This document shows positions 11,270 through 20,145 of a stretch of DNA of 64,000 bases, in pieces. The position numbers and the translations under genes were made by a program. Location: the NCBI GenBank assembly GCA_047967505.1, contig CM106541.1. One strand, given 5' to 3'. Position 1 is the first letter of the stretch. Each line of letters opens with the position of its first letter. The notes beneath the pieces are model-generated. The model saw only the letters and a program-made list of their open reading frames with translations, was not told the origin of the DNA and searched no databases. This stretch comes from Dipteris shenzhenensis (Eukaryota; Polypodiophyta; Polypodiopsida; Gleicheniales).

Positions 11270-12494
11270 TCAAGGTGGTCGAGCATAGAAGAATTTAAGG
11301 CGATACTCATTGGTGCATCCGGGTATCACCATGCCATCAACATCCTCAAGCTGAAAGGTTCCATTCGTGAACTTCTTTTTGACTCGATATGGTCCCTCCC
11401 ATCGGCCGATAAACTTTTTGTCTAGCCGCTTGTCCAGACGGCTATCAAATCTCATTACCAAATCTCCTTCTGCAATATCTTTCTTCTTGCGTAATTTGGT
11501 GTCAAAACGGGCCTTGCGCCTTCTTTGAGAAGATTCCAAGTTTTGTAAGGCCTGTAATCTGTATTCATCCAAGGCTTCTAGTTGTACCAAGCATTGAGCA
11601 TAGGCATCCTCCTGTCCTTCTATTCTTCAACAACTGTGCGAAGACTATGTATCTCCAATTCAATGGGTAAAATGGCTTCTATTCCATACACTAGTTGGAA
11701 TGGTGTAAACCCAATAGCTAGCTTGTGTGTGGTTCTGTAAGCCCATAAAACTTCTGCCAAATGCCTATCCCAATGCCTTTTCTTGGTGTCAACAAGCTTT
11801 CCCATTGAATTGCACAACAATCCATTTGTTTTCTCAACCAAGCCATTACATTGAGGATAGTATGGCGTGGACATGCTATGATTTATCTTTAGCTTATGCA
11901 CCACATCTTCAATTAGTTCATTTCTAAAAGAGGTTCCTCCATCAGTGAGAATTTCCAAAGGACAACCAAAGCGTGAACAAATTTGATCGAAGAGAAATTT
12001 TGCAACTGTGCTTGCCTTGCTATTGACTGTGGCCTTGGCCTCTGCCCATCGAGTCGCATAATCTGTGGCCACCAATAAATAATGCTTGCCCTAAGATGAG
12101 CGAGGGAGTGGTCCCACAAAGTCCAACCCCCACCTCTCAAATGGTCCATATGCTGGAATAGCTTCAAGGGCCCAGGAATCAACTGTCGCCTTCCAAACTT
12201 TTGGCATACTTTACAACTTCGACACCATTCATATACATCCTTATGGAGGCGTGGCCAAAAGTATCCTGCATTAAGAATTCTCCTTGCTGTGCTTGCTGAA
12301 GCAAAATGACTAGAGCATTCATGACACATTTCTAGGATTCTCCTAGTCTCCATGGGATGGACCACCCGACGGAGCACCTTATCTTTTCCCAATTTATAAA
12401 GAATGTCATCAACAATAGTATAGGGACAAGCCTTCCTTACCAATCTCTGCTTCTGTTGTGGAGTTAACCCTTGAGGAAGCAAGCCTTCTTCCAC
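11270..12494 (-). pseudogene. Tat element integrase
   Basis: Three minus-strand frames together give a gypsy integrase. The N-terminal zinc-binding part is at 12494-12140 (HECSSH ... CRSCKVC), the catalytic core at 12075-11620 (VATDYATRWAEA, ILTDGGTSF, NGLVEKTNG supplying Asp, Asp, Glu), and the C-terminal GPY/F module near 11360 (RWEGPYRV). No chromodomain follows, which agrees with the Tat lineage. Frame breaks near 12100 and 11600 interrupt the chain. Integrase would insert the element cDNA into the genome. Confidence 0.93.
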
Positions 12495-12500
12495 ATATTG

Positions 12501-12980
12501 CTAAACATCTTGCAGTTCTGGCCATCCAGTGTCTACCAAAGAAACCACCCCCCGGTCTTCTACTACAATGGCTTGAGTAGCTAACTCATCTGCCCTTTGA
12601 TTTTCTTTTCTGTTTATATGAACAAACTTGCAAAAATCAAGCTGACTACATAGTGCCATAGCCTTTTGATTAAGCTCCTTCAAATGAGGACTTCTTGTCT
12701 GGTAATGCCCTTGCATTTGCTTTATAATAAGCTGAGAATCTCCTCTTACTTCCAATTCTTTAACTTGACTTTGAAGACAACCCTCCAAACCAAGAATCAA
12801 AGCATTATACTCAGTTGCATTGTTAGTTGTGATACCTGGAAGCTCTTGTCCTCTTGCCCATACCTCTTGACCTTCAGGATTCATCAAGACTATCCCCCCG
12901 GCTCCTTGTTGGCATGAAGGACTAAAAGCCCCATCAAAATACAAAAAAAACAAAAGCTGTTGGTGGTGTATCCCTTTCAT
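12501..12980 (-). CDS. Second (archaeal-type) RNase H of the Tat element
   Basis: This 159-codon open frame lies between the gypsy RNase H and integrase. It has the four acidic positions of an RNase H: FDGAFSP (Asp), NATEYNALILGLE (Glu), VRGDSQLIIKQM (Asp) and ENQRADELATQA (Asp). The layout (DG, then NN-TEY, then GDS, then R-AD) is that of the RNase HI / archaeal RNase H group acquired by plant Tat elements, and differs from the ordinary gypsy RNase H just upstream. It would degrade the RNA strand of the RNA/DNA hybrid. It is a domain of the polyprotein and not a free gene; the frame is open through all four motifs. Confidence 0.9.
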   Translation of the reverse strand: MKGIHHQQLLFFLYFDGAFSPSCQQGAGGIVLMNPEGQEVWARGQELPGITTNNATEYNALILGLEGCLQSQVKELEVRGDSQLIIKQMQGHYQTRSPHLKELNQKAMALCSQLDFCKFVHINRKENQRADELATQAIVVEDRGVVSLVDTGWPELQDV

Positions 12981-14558
12981 CTTTAATGTTCTCCTTACAT
13001 TTCTTTTCTTCTCCTAGATCCTCCTGCCCTGTGAGAAAATCTGCCATAGTGGACCTAGTGGTATTTTCAGTGACAAAAGAGAAAGAAAACTCTTGAAGCT
13101 CTGACAACCATTTTGCAAATCTCCCCCCAGGATTAGGCTTACGAACTAGATATGCTAATACAGACTGAGAGGTAAGGAAGAAAAATGGTCGAGGTAATAA
13201 ATAGAAGCGAAACTTTCTGACTGAAAACACCAAAGAGAGAGCTTGCTGCTCCATTTCTTCATACCTTGTCTCCACATCTGTAAGTTGTCAGCTGGCATAA
13301 TAGATGGGTTGCATTCTACCTGCCTCTCCTTTTTGTAGCAATACAGCACCAACTGAATGCAAAGATACACTTGGATTTACATAAAAGTCTTGAGACCATC
13401 TGGGGGCTTCAATATTGGGCCCTTACTCATGGCCTCCTTAAGTTGCTGGAAAGACTCTTGTTGCTCCATACCCCATTGGAAAGAAACTCCTTTTCTTGTC
13501 AACAAGTTCATGGGATGCACTATCTCTGTGAAATCATCACAAAAGCGTTGATAATACTTGCTCTTTCCTAGAATTCTGCGAACACCAGTGACATTCTCAG
13601 GACTTGGCAATGCCATGATTGCTTGAACCTTGTTAGGATCCATTTGTAGGCCTTCTTGAGACACAATATGGCCCAACAAGACTACTTTTTTTGAGCCAAA
13701 TGACACTTGCTAGGATTAGACACCCTTTCGCTTCATCAATCCTAGCTAAGGCCATCTTTAACTTCTCGTGATCTATGCGCCGAGAATAAATGCAAAAATC
13801 ATCCAAAAACACCCATATGAACTTTCCCAAGTAAGGCTCCAGGACTTGACTCATGAACCTTTGAAATGTAGCTGGTGCATTGGTCAACCCAAAAGGCATC
13901 ACTCTGTAAGCAAAAACTCCCCAAGGTGTGACAAATGATGTTTTCTTTTGATCTTCCTCTCGAATACGAATTTGAAAGTACCCAGAATACCCATCACATA
14001 TAGAATACATCTCATGCCCTGCTACTTGGTCTAGTATTTCATCTTGGAATGGCAAAGGAAAATGATCCCTCTTAGTGCATGCATTCAAAGGACGAAAGTC
14101 CACACAAACTCGCCACTTATTTCCTTTCTTTGGTGTGATAACTACAGGAGATATCCATTCCGAATCATCAACAGGAAAGATGAATCCACCTCAAGTAGTT
14201 GTGTTACCTCTTTCTTTAGTGCCTCAGCTTGGATCACCCCCAATCGCCTTAAGCGTTGCACAACTGGCTTGCTTTCGGGCTTCAACTCAATCTTGTGCTC
14301 CACAAGAGAGACTGGCCGAACCTGTGAATAGCTTATTGCAAAGAGACATGGAAAATCATCTAGCATATCTAAGTACTGGAGCTTCTCACTACCTGATAGA
14401 GAATCACCAAGAAGCTCTTCATTGCGTTGGCGTTGTTTAATGTGCTCCACATCCTCCACATGAAGTGTCTCTACAGGATCTTCTTGCACCACCACCTTGT
14501 TCCTTCCTAACTCATCCCGATTAGCACCAAGACAAAGACCAAAGGCCACTCCTTCCAC
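12934..14558 (-). pseudogene. Tat element reverse transcriptase and gypsy RNase H
   Basis: Reading on the minus strand from 14558, a linker (PVVQRLRRLGVIQAEALKKEV) leads into reverse transcriptase at about 14160 (VCVDFRPLNACT, then DGYSGYFQI, TPWGVFAYRVMPFGLTNAPATF, and the catalytic box as FLDDF near 13800). After a frame break come the thumb and connection (LGHIVSQEGLQMDPNKVQAI) and RNase H (RYEEMEQQALSLVFSVRKFRFYL) to 12934. Frame breaks near 14150 and 13700 and a stop near 13290 disable it. The catalytic motif is FLDD in place of the commoner YIDD/YVDD. Confidence 0.92.
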
Positions 14559-14567
14559 CTCACCCTC

Positions 14568-16256
14568 TCAGTTGGACTCCTCGGAGCTACACCCTGTCTC
14601 TTCTTCTTCATCGGTTAAGTCAGAGCTTGAACTCTCTGATGTTGAAGACTCCTCCTTGACAACTTCCTTTTTGCGGCTTCTGATGTTGTAGCGCACCTTC
14701 TTATCATTTCCCTGCAAAATCAATTCTCCAGTATCCCACTTTTGAATAGCCTTCACCTTGCGTAGCCAAGGCCTTCCCAAAATCAATGGATAGGCACGTG
14801 CATCTGGCTTGGTAGGGATCACCTGAAAAGTAGTCGGCACAGAAATTCCACATACATCCACTTCTAGATTCTTCACAACTCCCAAGGTCTTAACCCTAGT
14901 GTTGTCAGCCAATTTAATGCGATAAGGAGAGGTAGTACTAGAGTATTTTAAATCAACATCAATCATGGTCTTCTCACTCATGACATTAATCGATGCACCT
15001 CCATCAATGTACACATTAGAAATCACTTGACCATCAATGATCACATCAACCACAGGTACATCATCACCAACATCTATATCTACCTTTTGAACAACAGGAT
15101 TGGCACTTTTCTTCTTTTTCTTCTTTGACACCCTTGTGCTTACTAGTTTTCCCCATTCCTTCCGTAGTTTTGGAGACAAAGCAAGTAATTGACCAAAGGT
15201 GATATGAGCTTCCTTTTCTTTAAGGTCGAACAACAAGTCATAGCTTCCAATTCCTTGTCCTAAAGGAAAGTCTGACTGGCTAACTCTCCTTCTAGATGCC
15301 TTCTTTTTCTTACTATGGTGTTCCTCTTCCTGATGTTCCTCATCTACTTCTTCCTTGCTTTCTTCTTCTTCTTTTGCTTTACCACGCCCCCGTTTAGCCA
15401 TCATTACCTCTCTTTCCTCATCCCCTGAAGAAGCTTCTAACAAGGATACTTGTTTTTCTTCTTTCTTTCTCAATCTAGGACACTCGGGGCGATAGTGACC
15501 TTTTTCATTACATTCATAGCAAGTGACCCCACTCCTATCTCGAGGCCTATCTTCACTCTTTGGTGCTCTAGGTTGTCGTGCATTAACCAAATGCAATTTC
15601 AAATCAGCAAACTCTGCCATCAATTGGGAGATATTATGATCTAACTCAGAGGATTTTGGTACCTGAGGAGTGCCCATTACCTCCACCTTAGAAGTTGAAG
15701 CTGTTGAAGACACAAAAGAGGATTCGATCTTTAGAGAAGCTTCTTTCTTGGTCGCAATGCGAAGTGCCTCCACGTATGTTGTTGGATCTTTACTCATTAC
15801 CTTTGAGCAAAGACGAGGCTCCAAAGCCATAACAAATTTGCTCATCTTTAAGTGCTCCATCCCTGAGAGACTTTGAGGGGTCGATGATGCAGATGCCACA
15901 GCTCGCAAAGCTGCCCTTTCATACTTTTTCCATAAAGTTTTATATCGGATTGCCAACACAGAGACCAACTCACCCTCTCCTTGATAGAACCGGTCCAACT
16001 GCAACATCAAAGCATTTGGCGACTCCACTGCCCCAAATCTCTGCTTCATTGCTGCCACCACTTGGTCCCAGTCCTCCTTGGTAGAGTCCGGCAAGGTCTC
16101 ATGCCAACTCAAGGCTACACCTTCAAGAAAATCAGGCAAAATCTCCATCCGATCCTTCATGGACCATCCAGAAAGCCGGCATCCTCGAACAAAATCCCGA
16201 AGATAAGACTCTGGGTCTTCCCCTTGGGTCCCTCGAAACACTGGAATCTTTACCAT
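14568..16256 (-). CDS. Tat element gag and protease
   Basis: The frame is open from 16433, but the ATG at 16256 (MVKIPVFRGTQGEDPESYL) is chosen because gag homology begins there. The capsid part follows (FLEGVALSWHETLP, the usual Trp-rich gag segment), then a zinc knuckle CYECNEKGHYRPEC near residue 250 (CX2CX4HX4C, RNA binding), a long acidic and Lys-rich stretch, and an aspartic protease with YIDGGASINVM (Asp-Gly-Gly where the family usually has Asp-Ser/Thr-Gly) and a later LGRPWL. About 562 residues are open without a break. This is the only long intact frame of the element. Confidence 0.88.
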   Translation of the reverse strand: MVKIPVFRGTQGEDPESYLRDFVRGCRLSGWSMKDRMEILPDFLEGVALSWHETLPDSTKEDWDQVVAAMKQRFGAVESPNALMLQLDRFYQGEGELVSVLAIRYKTLWKKYERAALRAVASASSTPQSLSGMEHLKMSKFVMALEPRLCSKVMSKDPTTYVEALRIATKKEASLKIESSFVSSTASTSKVEVMGTPQVPKSSELDHNISQLMAEFADLKLHLVNARQPRAPKSEDRPRDRSGVTCYECNEKGHYRPECPRLRKKEEKQVSLLEASSGDEEREVMMAKRGRGKAKEEEESKEEVDEEHQEEEHHSKKKKASRRRVSQSDFPLGQGIGSYDLLFDLKEKEAHITFGQLLALSPKLRKEWGKLVSTRVSKKKKKKSANPVVQKVDIDVGDDVPVVDVIIDGQVISNVYIDGGASINVMSEKTMIDVDLKYSSTTSPYRIKLADNTRVKTLGVVKNLEVDVCGISVPTTFQVIPTKPDARAYPLILGRPWLRKVKAIQKWDTGELILQGNDKKVRYNIRSRKKEVVKEESSTSESSSSDLTDEEEETGCSSEESN

Positions 16257-16911
16257 GATGAAACACAAAAAGGAAACACCAAGATCCAAATAATATCCCA
16301 AACAAGATCTGACAAGATCCCACAGAGCCTTAGTATACCAAGACCAACTTATTATGCATAACCACTTGTTGAAAACCCTCCACAATGTGATCCTCAACAA
16401 AATCTTCAAAAATAAGTGACCAACCAGCACCATGAAAACATTGTGTATACATGCATTCTAGAATCAGCCTTCTCACAATAGGAAGTGCACATAAAAGCTT
16501 TAAGATATTGTAATCTTCATCATTTGCATAGCAAAAGAAGTCGAAAGCATTAAGAATCACCACTCCACTATTATAGTCGAAAACTACCCAAAGACTCAAC
16601 TCTTCTTCACACCAAGCTGCCAGTGCATGGATCAATCCCTAATTTATCATTGTGCCTGCTGCCGGCTTTGTCGATTCACCAACATATTCAACAATGCAAA
16701 CATAAAGGATATGATCATGGTGACTGTGCGAATAGCTTGAGCATCACCTTCACAATCTTCAAGTTCTCTTAAACGGGTTGCAATCTCTTCTAACGGAGTT
16801 CTTCCAGGCATCTTCTTTATCTCATACAAATACATGCCTCTTCTAGGCATAACATACAATCAAGTACACTTGAGAGCGTTTAGTAAGGTGGGATGAATCC
16901 AATACCAAACG
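16257..16911 (-). CDS. Two small ORFs ahead of gag in the Tat element
   Basis: Between the primer site and gag there are two minus-strand open frames: 16647-16859 (70 aa, start MYVMPRRGMYLYEIKKM, with a hydrophobic segment IISFMFALLNMLV near its end) and 16330-16635 (101 aa, Leu/Phe rich, with FDFFCYAND). Tat/Ogre elements often have an extra ORF before gag, so a real product is possible, but neither is recognised. They may instead be leader sequence. Confidence 0.35.
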
Positions 16912-16929
16912 TACCCGGCGTCTCCACCA
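16912..16929 (-). other. Primer binding site of the Tat element
   Basis: Read on the minus strand this is TGGTGGAGACGCCGGGTA, five bases after the end of the 5' LTR. It begins with TGG, the complement of a tRNA CCA end. I cannot name the tRNA with confidence. Confidence 0.75.
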
Positions 16930-16934
16930 AAAGA

Positions 16935-18818
16935 TGTGACATGAAGTTGGGGGTAATAAACTTCACGCACCTCTTCACTTCCTGCAGCATTCAAACTGAC
17001 TGCCAAAGATACTTATCATTGAGAATGAGACATTAGAAAGAAGCTTGTATGCCAAGATACCACACCATACTTTCCTCCCTTATATGAGAATGAAGATGGT
17101 AACATCCCAAGTGATGTTGTAGTCAAGCATAGGGAGAAGGAAAGGATCAGCAGAGGCCATAATCTCAGTGAGCCGGTTTCCACCAAAGAGAAGAGCGATA
17201 CGTTGTTGAAAGAAGATCTTGCGGCTCAACATGACATGAACTGATATATATCGAGGAGTTTGAAGGGGCTGATTAGGTCGGATGGGTAGATTCCGAGGAA
17301 ACATTGCACCTCCTTCATAGACACCTTTATACTTAGCTCAAAACACTCTACAAACTGTCATTAGACACAGAGGCCTATAACTTTCAATAGAGACATGATA
17401 TCAAAGATTCAAGTATAGAAAGAGATGCGCCTTGAGATGGGGCTTCGCGCTGATATAAGTTTCATTGAAAACAGACAGACGGTTGAAGAGATATGGACAG
17501 TTTACTGGAAGGGGGTAAAAACTGTCATGAAAACAGACTGTCAAACACAAAGACTCATAACTTTTTGCAGTAGTATCTGATTATATACAAACATGCGCCT
17601 TGAAGAGAGCTTCGCGCTGATATAAATTTCATTACAATCGGACTACCGAGCAGAAAGTTATGAGCAAAACACTAACAGGGGGTCAAACTGTCATGAAAAC
17701 TACCCTCCACCCAGGCTAATTTCGCCTGAGTAGGATGCTCCCTCAAGACTCCACCTTCATCAACGATCCACCCCTCATAGATTTTGCCTAGAAGAGGGGA
17801 AGAAGTTTGCATAGTGGCTCGAGAAACAAATGGACCATGTGTGCACAGTGAGCAGCCGAATAGAAAGAACTTTTAAGGCTTTGAAAGAAAGAAAAGGGAA
17901 GAGACACTCAAGAGAGAGAGAGAACCTGAAGTGACCTTCATTACAAATAGAGTGAGAATCCACCTCAACACTACAAATACAAGGGAGAAGAAGAGGTTTC
18001 ATACATACAAGAGGGAGCGAAAGCTCCAAGACTACTCATAGAGAGAGAATAAACTAGAGAGAGAAGGACTCAAGAGTCTACATAAGAGAATATCTACAAG
18101 AGGAAGAGAAGGCTCATGGAAGAGGCTTGGGGAGACTAGAACTACAGCAACATAAGGCCCAATGGTGGAAGAGATTCTACTGAACAAGGGAGAGGAGGGC
18201 TCCTTTTATAGAGATTTTGTTACCCTCCTTCACCCATTTACAATTGCTGCCTGTAGATTCCTTTCCCCATCAATCACATAAGCACGTATGTCACCATCCA
18301 TGTCCTTTTTGGCTACTCTTGCCATGTGTCCCATCAAAAGATGCTCAAGACTCTTAAAATATTGAGAAAGTCAAGAGTCTCCTCACATGGAGCCCATAGG
18401 GACCCTCTCTTTTCCACATGTCCACATCCTCCTTATTCCACATAGGAGTTCTAGAAGGATTCCTCTTGACTTCACACTCCTCCACATGCCTTCCACACGC
18501 TTGGCATGTGGCCTCTCTTATATTATTGGAACACATGGACATGAGCCCACCTCTTTATATGACTCACTCTTTCTATCTTCTAAAAAACTCATAATATCCC
18601 ATACACAAATAACTCTCACCCCATACCAAGGTATTTATAATTCATACCTATGGTATTTACAATGAGCCATTCCACTCATCCTCTCAATCCCATACAATAT
18701 CATAGAAAATAGAAATAAGTGAGAGCCGCTAGGCTATCACTTGATACTCAAACCCTTATCAAACATAGAGAAAAACAATATCAATGCCAAGTTAAAAATA
18801 TCAATTTTTGGCGTCACA
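16935..18818 (-). repeat. Tat element 5' LTR (1884 bp)
   Basis: It pairs with 9410-11218. It holds two copies of a motif with GCGCCTTGA and GAGCTTCGCGCTGATATAA (about 17430 and 17595); the other LTR has lost the first. This is the promoter-side LTR for the minus-strand element. Confidence 0.95.
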
Positions 18819-18914
18819 GTATGAACCATGATCTAACTGCGAAGGGCCTAACCAATCACAACAATGATAATCATATCCAGATATCCATGAGATATCTAAG
18901 CTTGACTCTCAACA
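18819..18914 (-). repeat. Copia B 3' LTR, inner part
   Basis: It begins with the second copy of the target duplication (GTAT, 18819-18822) and continues the copia B LTR (GAACCATGATCTAAC ... GATATCTAAGC) to its end AACA at 18914. The polypurine tract CTCCCCCTCAAGCTT, read in reverse, adjoins at 18915-18929. Confidence 0.92.
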
Positions 18915-19375
18915 CTCCCCCTCAAGCTTAAGTAGGGAGCATAACTCTAAGAAGATCTCTGAAGGATGTAAACTTATCTCTACCCAATGACTTGGTAAAG
19001 ATATCAGCAATCTGGTCTTCAGTCTTCACATGTATGAGGCCAATCCACCTCTTCAACACCATCTCTCTCATGAAATGATAATGCACCTCAATATGTTTGG
19101 TGAGAGCATGGTAAACAAGATTATGAGCAAGCTGTACAGTGCTCATATTATCACAAAACAACTTGATAGGATGGCATACTTCAATCCCCAAATCAGCCAA
19201 TAACTTCATAAGCCATGAAACTTCACAAGCAGCTAATGCAGCACCCCTGTACTTAGCTTCTATACTAGATAGTGCAATAGTAGGTTGCTTCTTACTGCTC
19301 CAACTCACCATACCACTACCAAGACTAATAGCATATCCACTGGTAGATCTTCTGTCGTAAGCACAACCTACATTA
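18915..19375 (-). pseudogene. Copia B RNase H
   Basis: The minus strand encodes the end of the copia chain: DRRSTSGYAISLGSG, VSWSSKKQPTIALSS, HNLVYHALTKHIEVHYHFMRE, then the QIADIFTKSLG tail before the polypurine tract. The reading is broken off at about 19375 in front of DRRSTSG, where the foreign block starts. Normal copia sequence of roughly 110 codons that should lie between reverse transcriptase and this point is absent. Confidence 0.9.
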
Positions 19376-19402
19376 GGGGAGAAGTGAGGTCTTAAAAGGG
19401 CC
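19372..19402 (+). repeat. Shared 31-bp element end, copy 1
   Basis: It reads ATTAGGGGAGAAG then TGAGGTCTTAAAAGGGCC. The reverse complement of 57297-57327 matches at 30 of 31 bases. Confidence 0.75.
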
Positions 19403-19936
19403 TTGTCAGGAAATGGATTAGTGGGCTAGTGCAAAGCCCATGGTGGGCTCCCAAAGGGGCCTAACCCCCTAACCCATGTGGGTTAAGCCCACAATTCAGC
19501 CCATAAAGGAGCCCATAACCTTTCACTTTTCAACCCATCAAAGGAGGGGGCCACAATTTGAAATTCGAATCTCCATCCTTCTCCCCTCCCTCCATCCACA
19601 TGCTTCTCCTCCCCCACTTCCACTCTTTCTGCTGTTGCTACTGCTCCTCCTCCTCCTCCTCTTTTGGATGCCCACCCCCTCATCCTCTTCTTGGACACCC
19701 ACTCCTCCTCCTCCCCAGCCCCTCCCCTCCTCATAGATTCCTCCTCCTTCTCCTCCTCCACCTCCATGCGTACTCCTCCTACCCCCCCTTCTCTATTCAT
19801 GTGCCTGCTCCTCCTCCTCCCACTCTACCTGCATTCTACTACTTTTCCCTCCTCCTCCCTATTGTTGGGAGCTTATCCTCATTCCCAAATCTTCATAAAG
19901 GCACCCCTACTTTTGTGAAAGGTAGTGTGACCAGTC

Positions 19937-20110
19937 ATGGCACCACTTGGGGATGTCTCCAATAAGTACCATGTGAACTTACTATTGGATGCTCAATATG
20001 CAAGCGCAGCTTGGGAAATCGAGGAAGTTGTGAGAATACGATGCACAATCTTCGTGTGCAAGGGAAGAGACACATTGACCTTTGAGTTGATGGAAACTTG
20101 TATTCCTTAG
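19937..20110 (+). CDS. Small unknown ORF (57 aa)
   Basis: An ATG after the pyrimidine-rich leader opens a 57-codon frame (MAPLGDVSNKYHVNLLLD ... FELMETCIP) ending in TAG at 20108-20110. It lies just ahead of the coiled-coil exon and may be the first exon or a decayed first ORF of the same transposon gene. Not recognised. Confidence 0.35.
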   Translation: MAPLGDVSNKYHVNLLLDAQYASAAWEIEEVVRIRCTIFVCKGRDTLTFELMETCIP

Positions 20111-20145
20111 ATCCTGCAACCTAAAAGAATCCCCCTTTCCGTACA

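Larger units (their letters stand above)
9410..18818 (-). mobile_element. Complete Tat-type Ty3/gypsy retrotransposon (9409 bp)
   Basis: Two near-identical LTRs (9410-11218 and 16935-18818) bound it. Its ends are the perfect short inverted repeat TGTGAC...GTCACA, with a 4-bp target duplication GTAT (9406-9409 and 18819-18822) in the copia B LTR; the empty site is visible at about 28,088-28,100. Minus-strand order is primer site, two small ORFs, gag with zinc knuckle, protease, reverse transcriptase, RNase H, a second RNase H, integrase, polypurine tract. An extra archaeal-type RNase H between RNase H and integrase is the known mark of the plant Tat lineage. Pol has several frame breaks, so this copy is probably not autonomous, but the LTR similarity suggests a fairly recent insertion. 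Confidence 0.95.

Noticed and set aside
10754-18665. Identical 62-aa and 92-aa ORFs at 10754/18354 and 10787/18387 as conserved genes
   Set aside because: They lie in the two LTRs of one element, so their identity reflects LTR duplication and not protein conservation.
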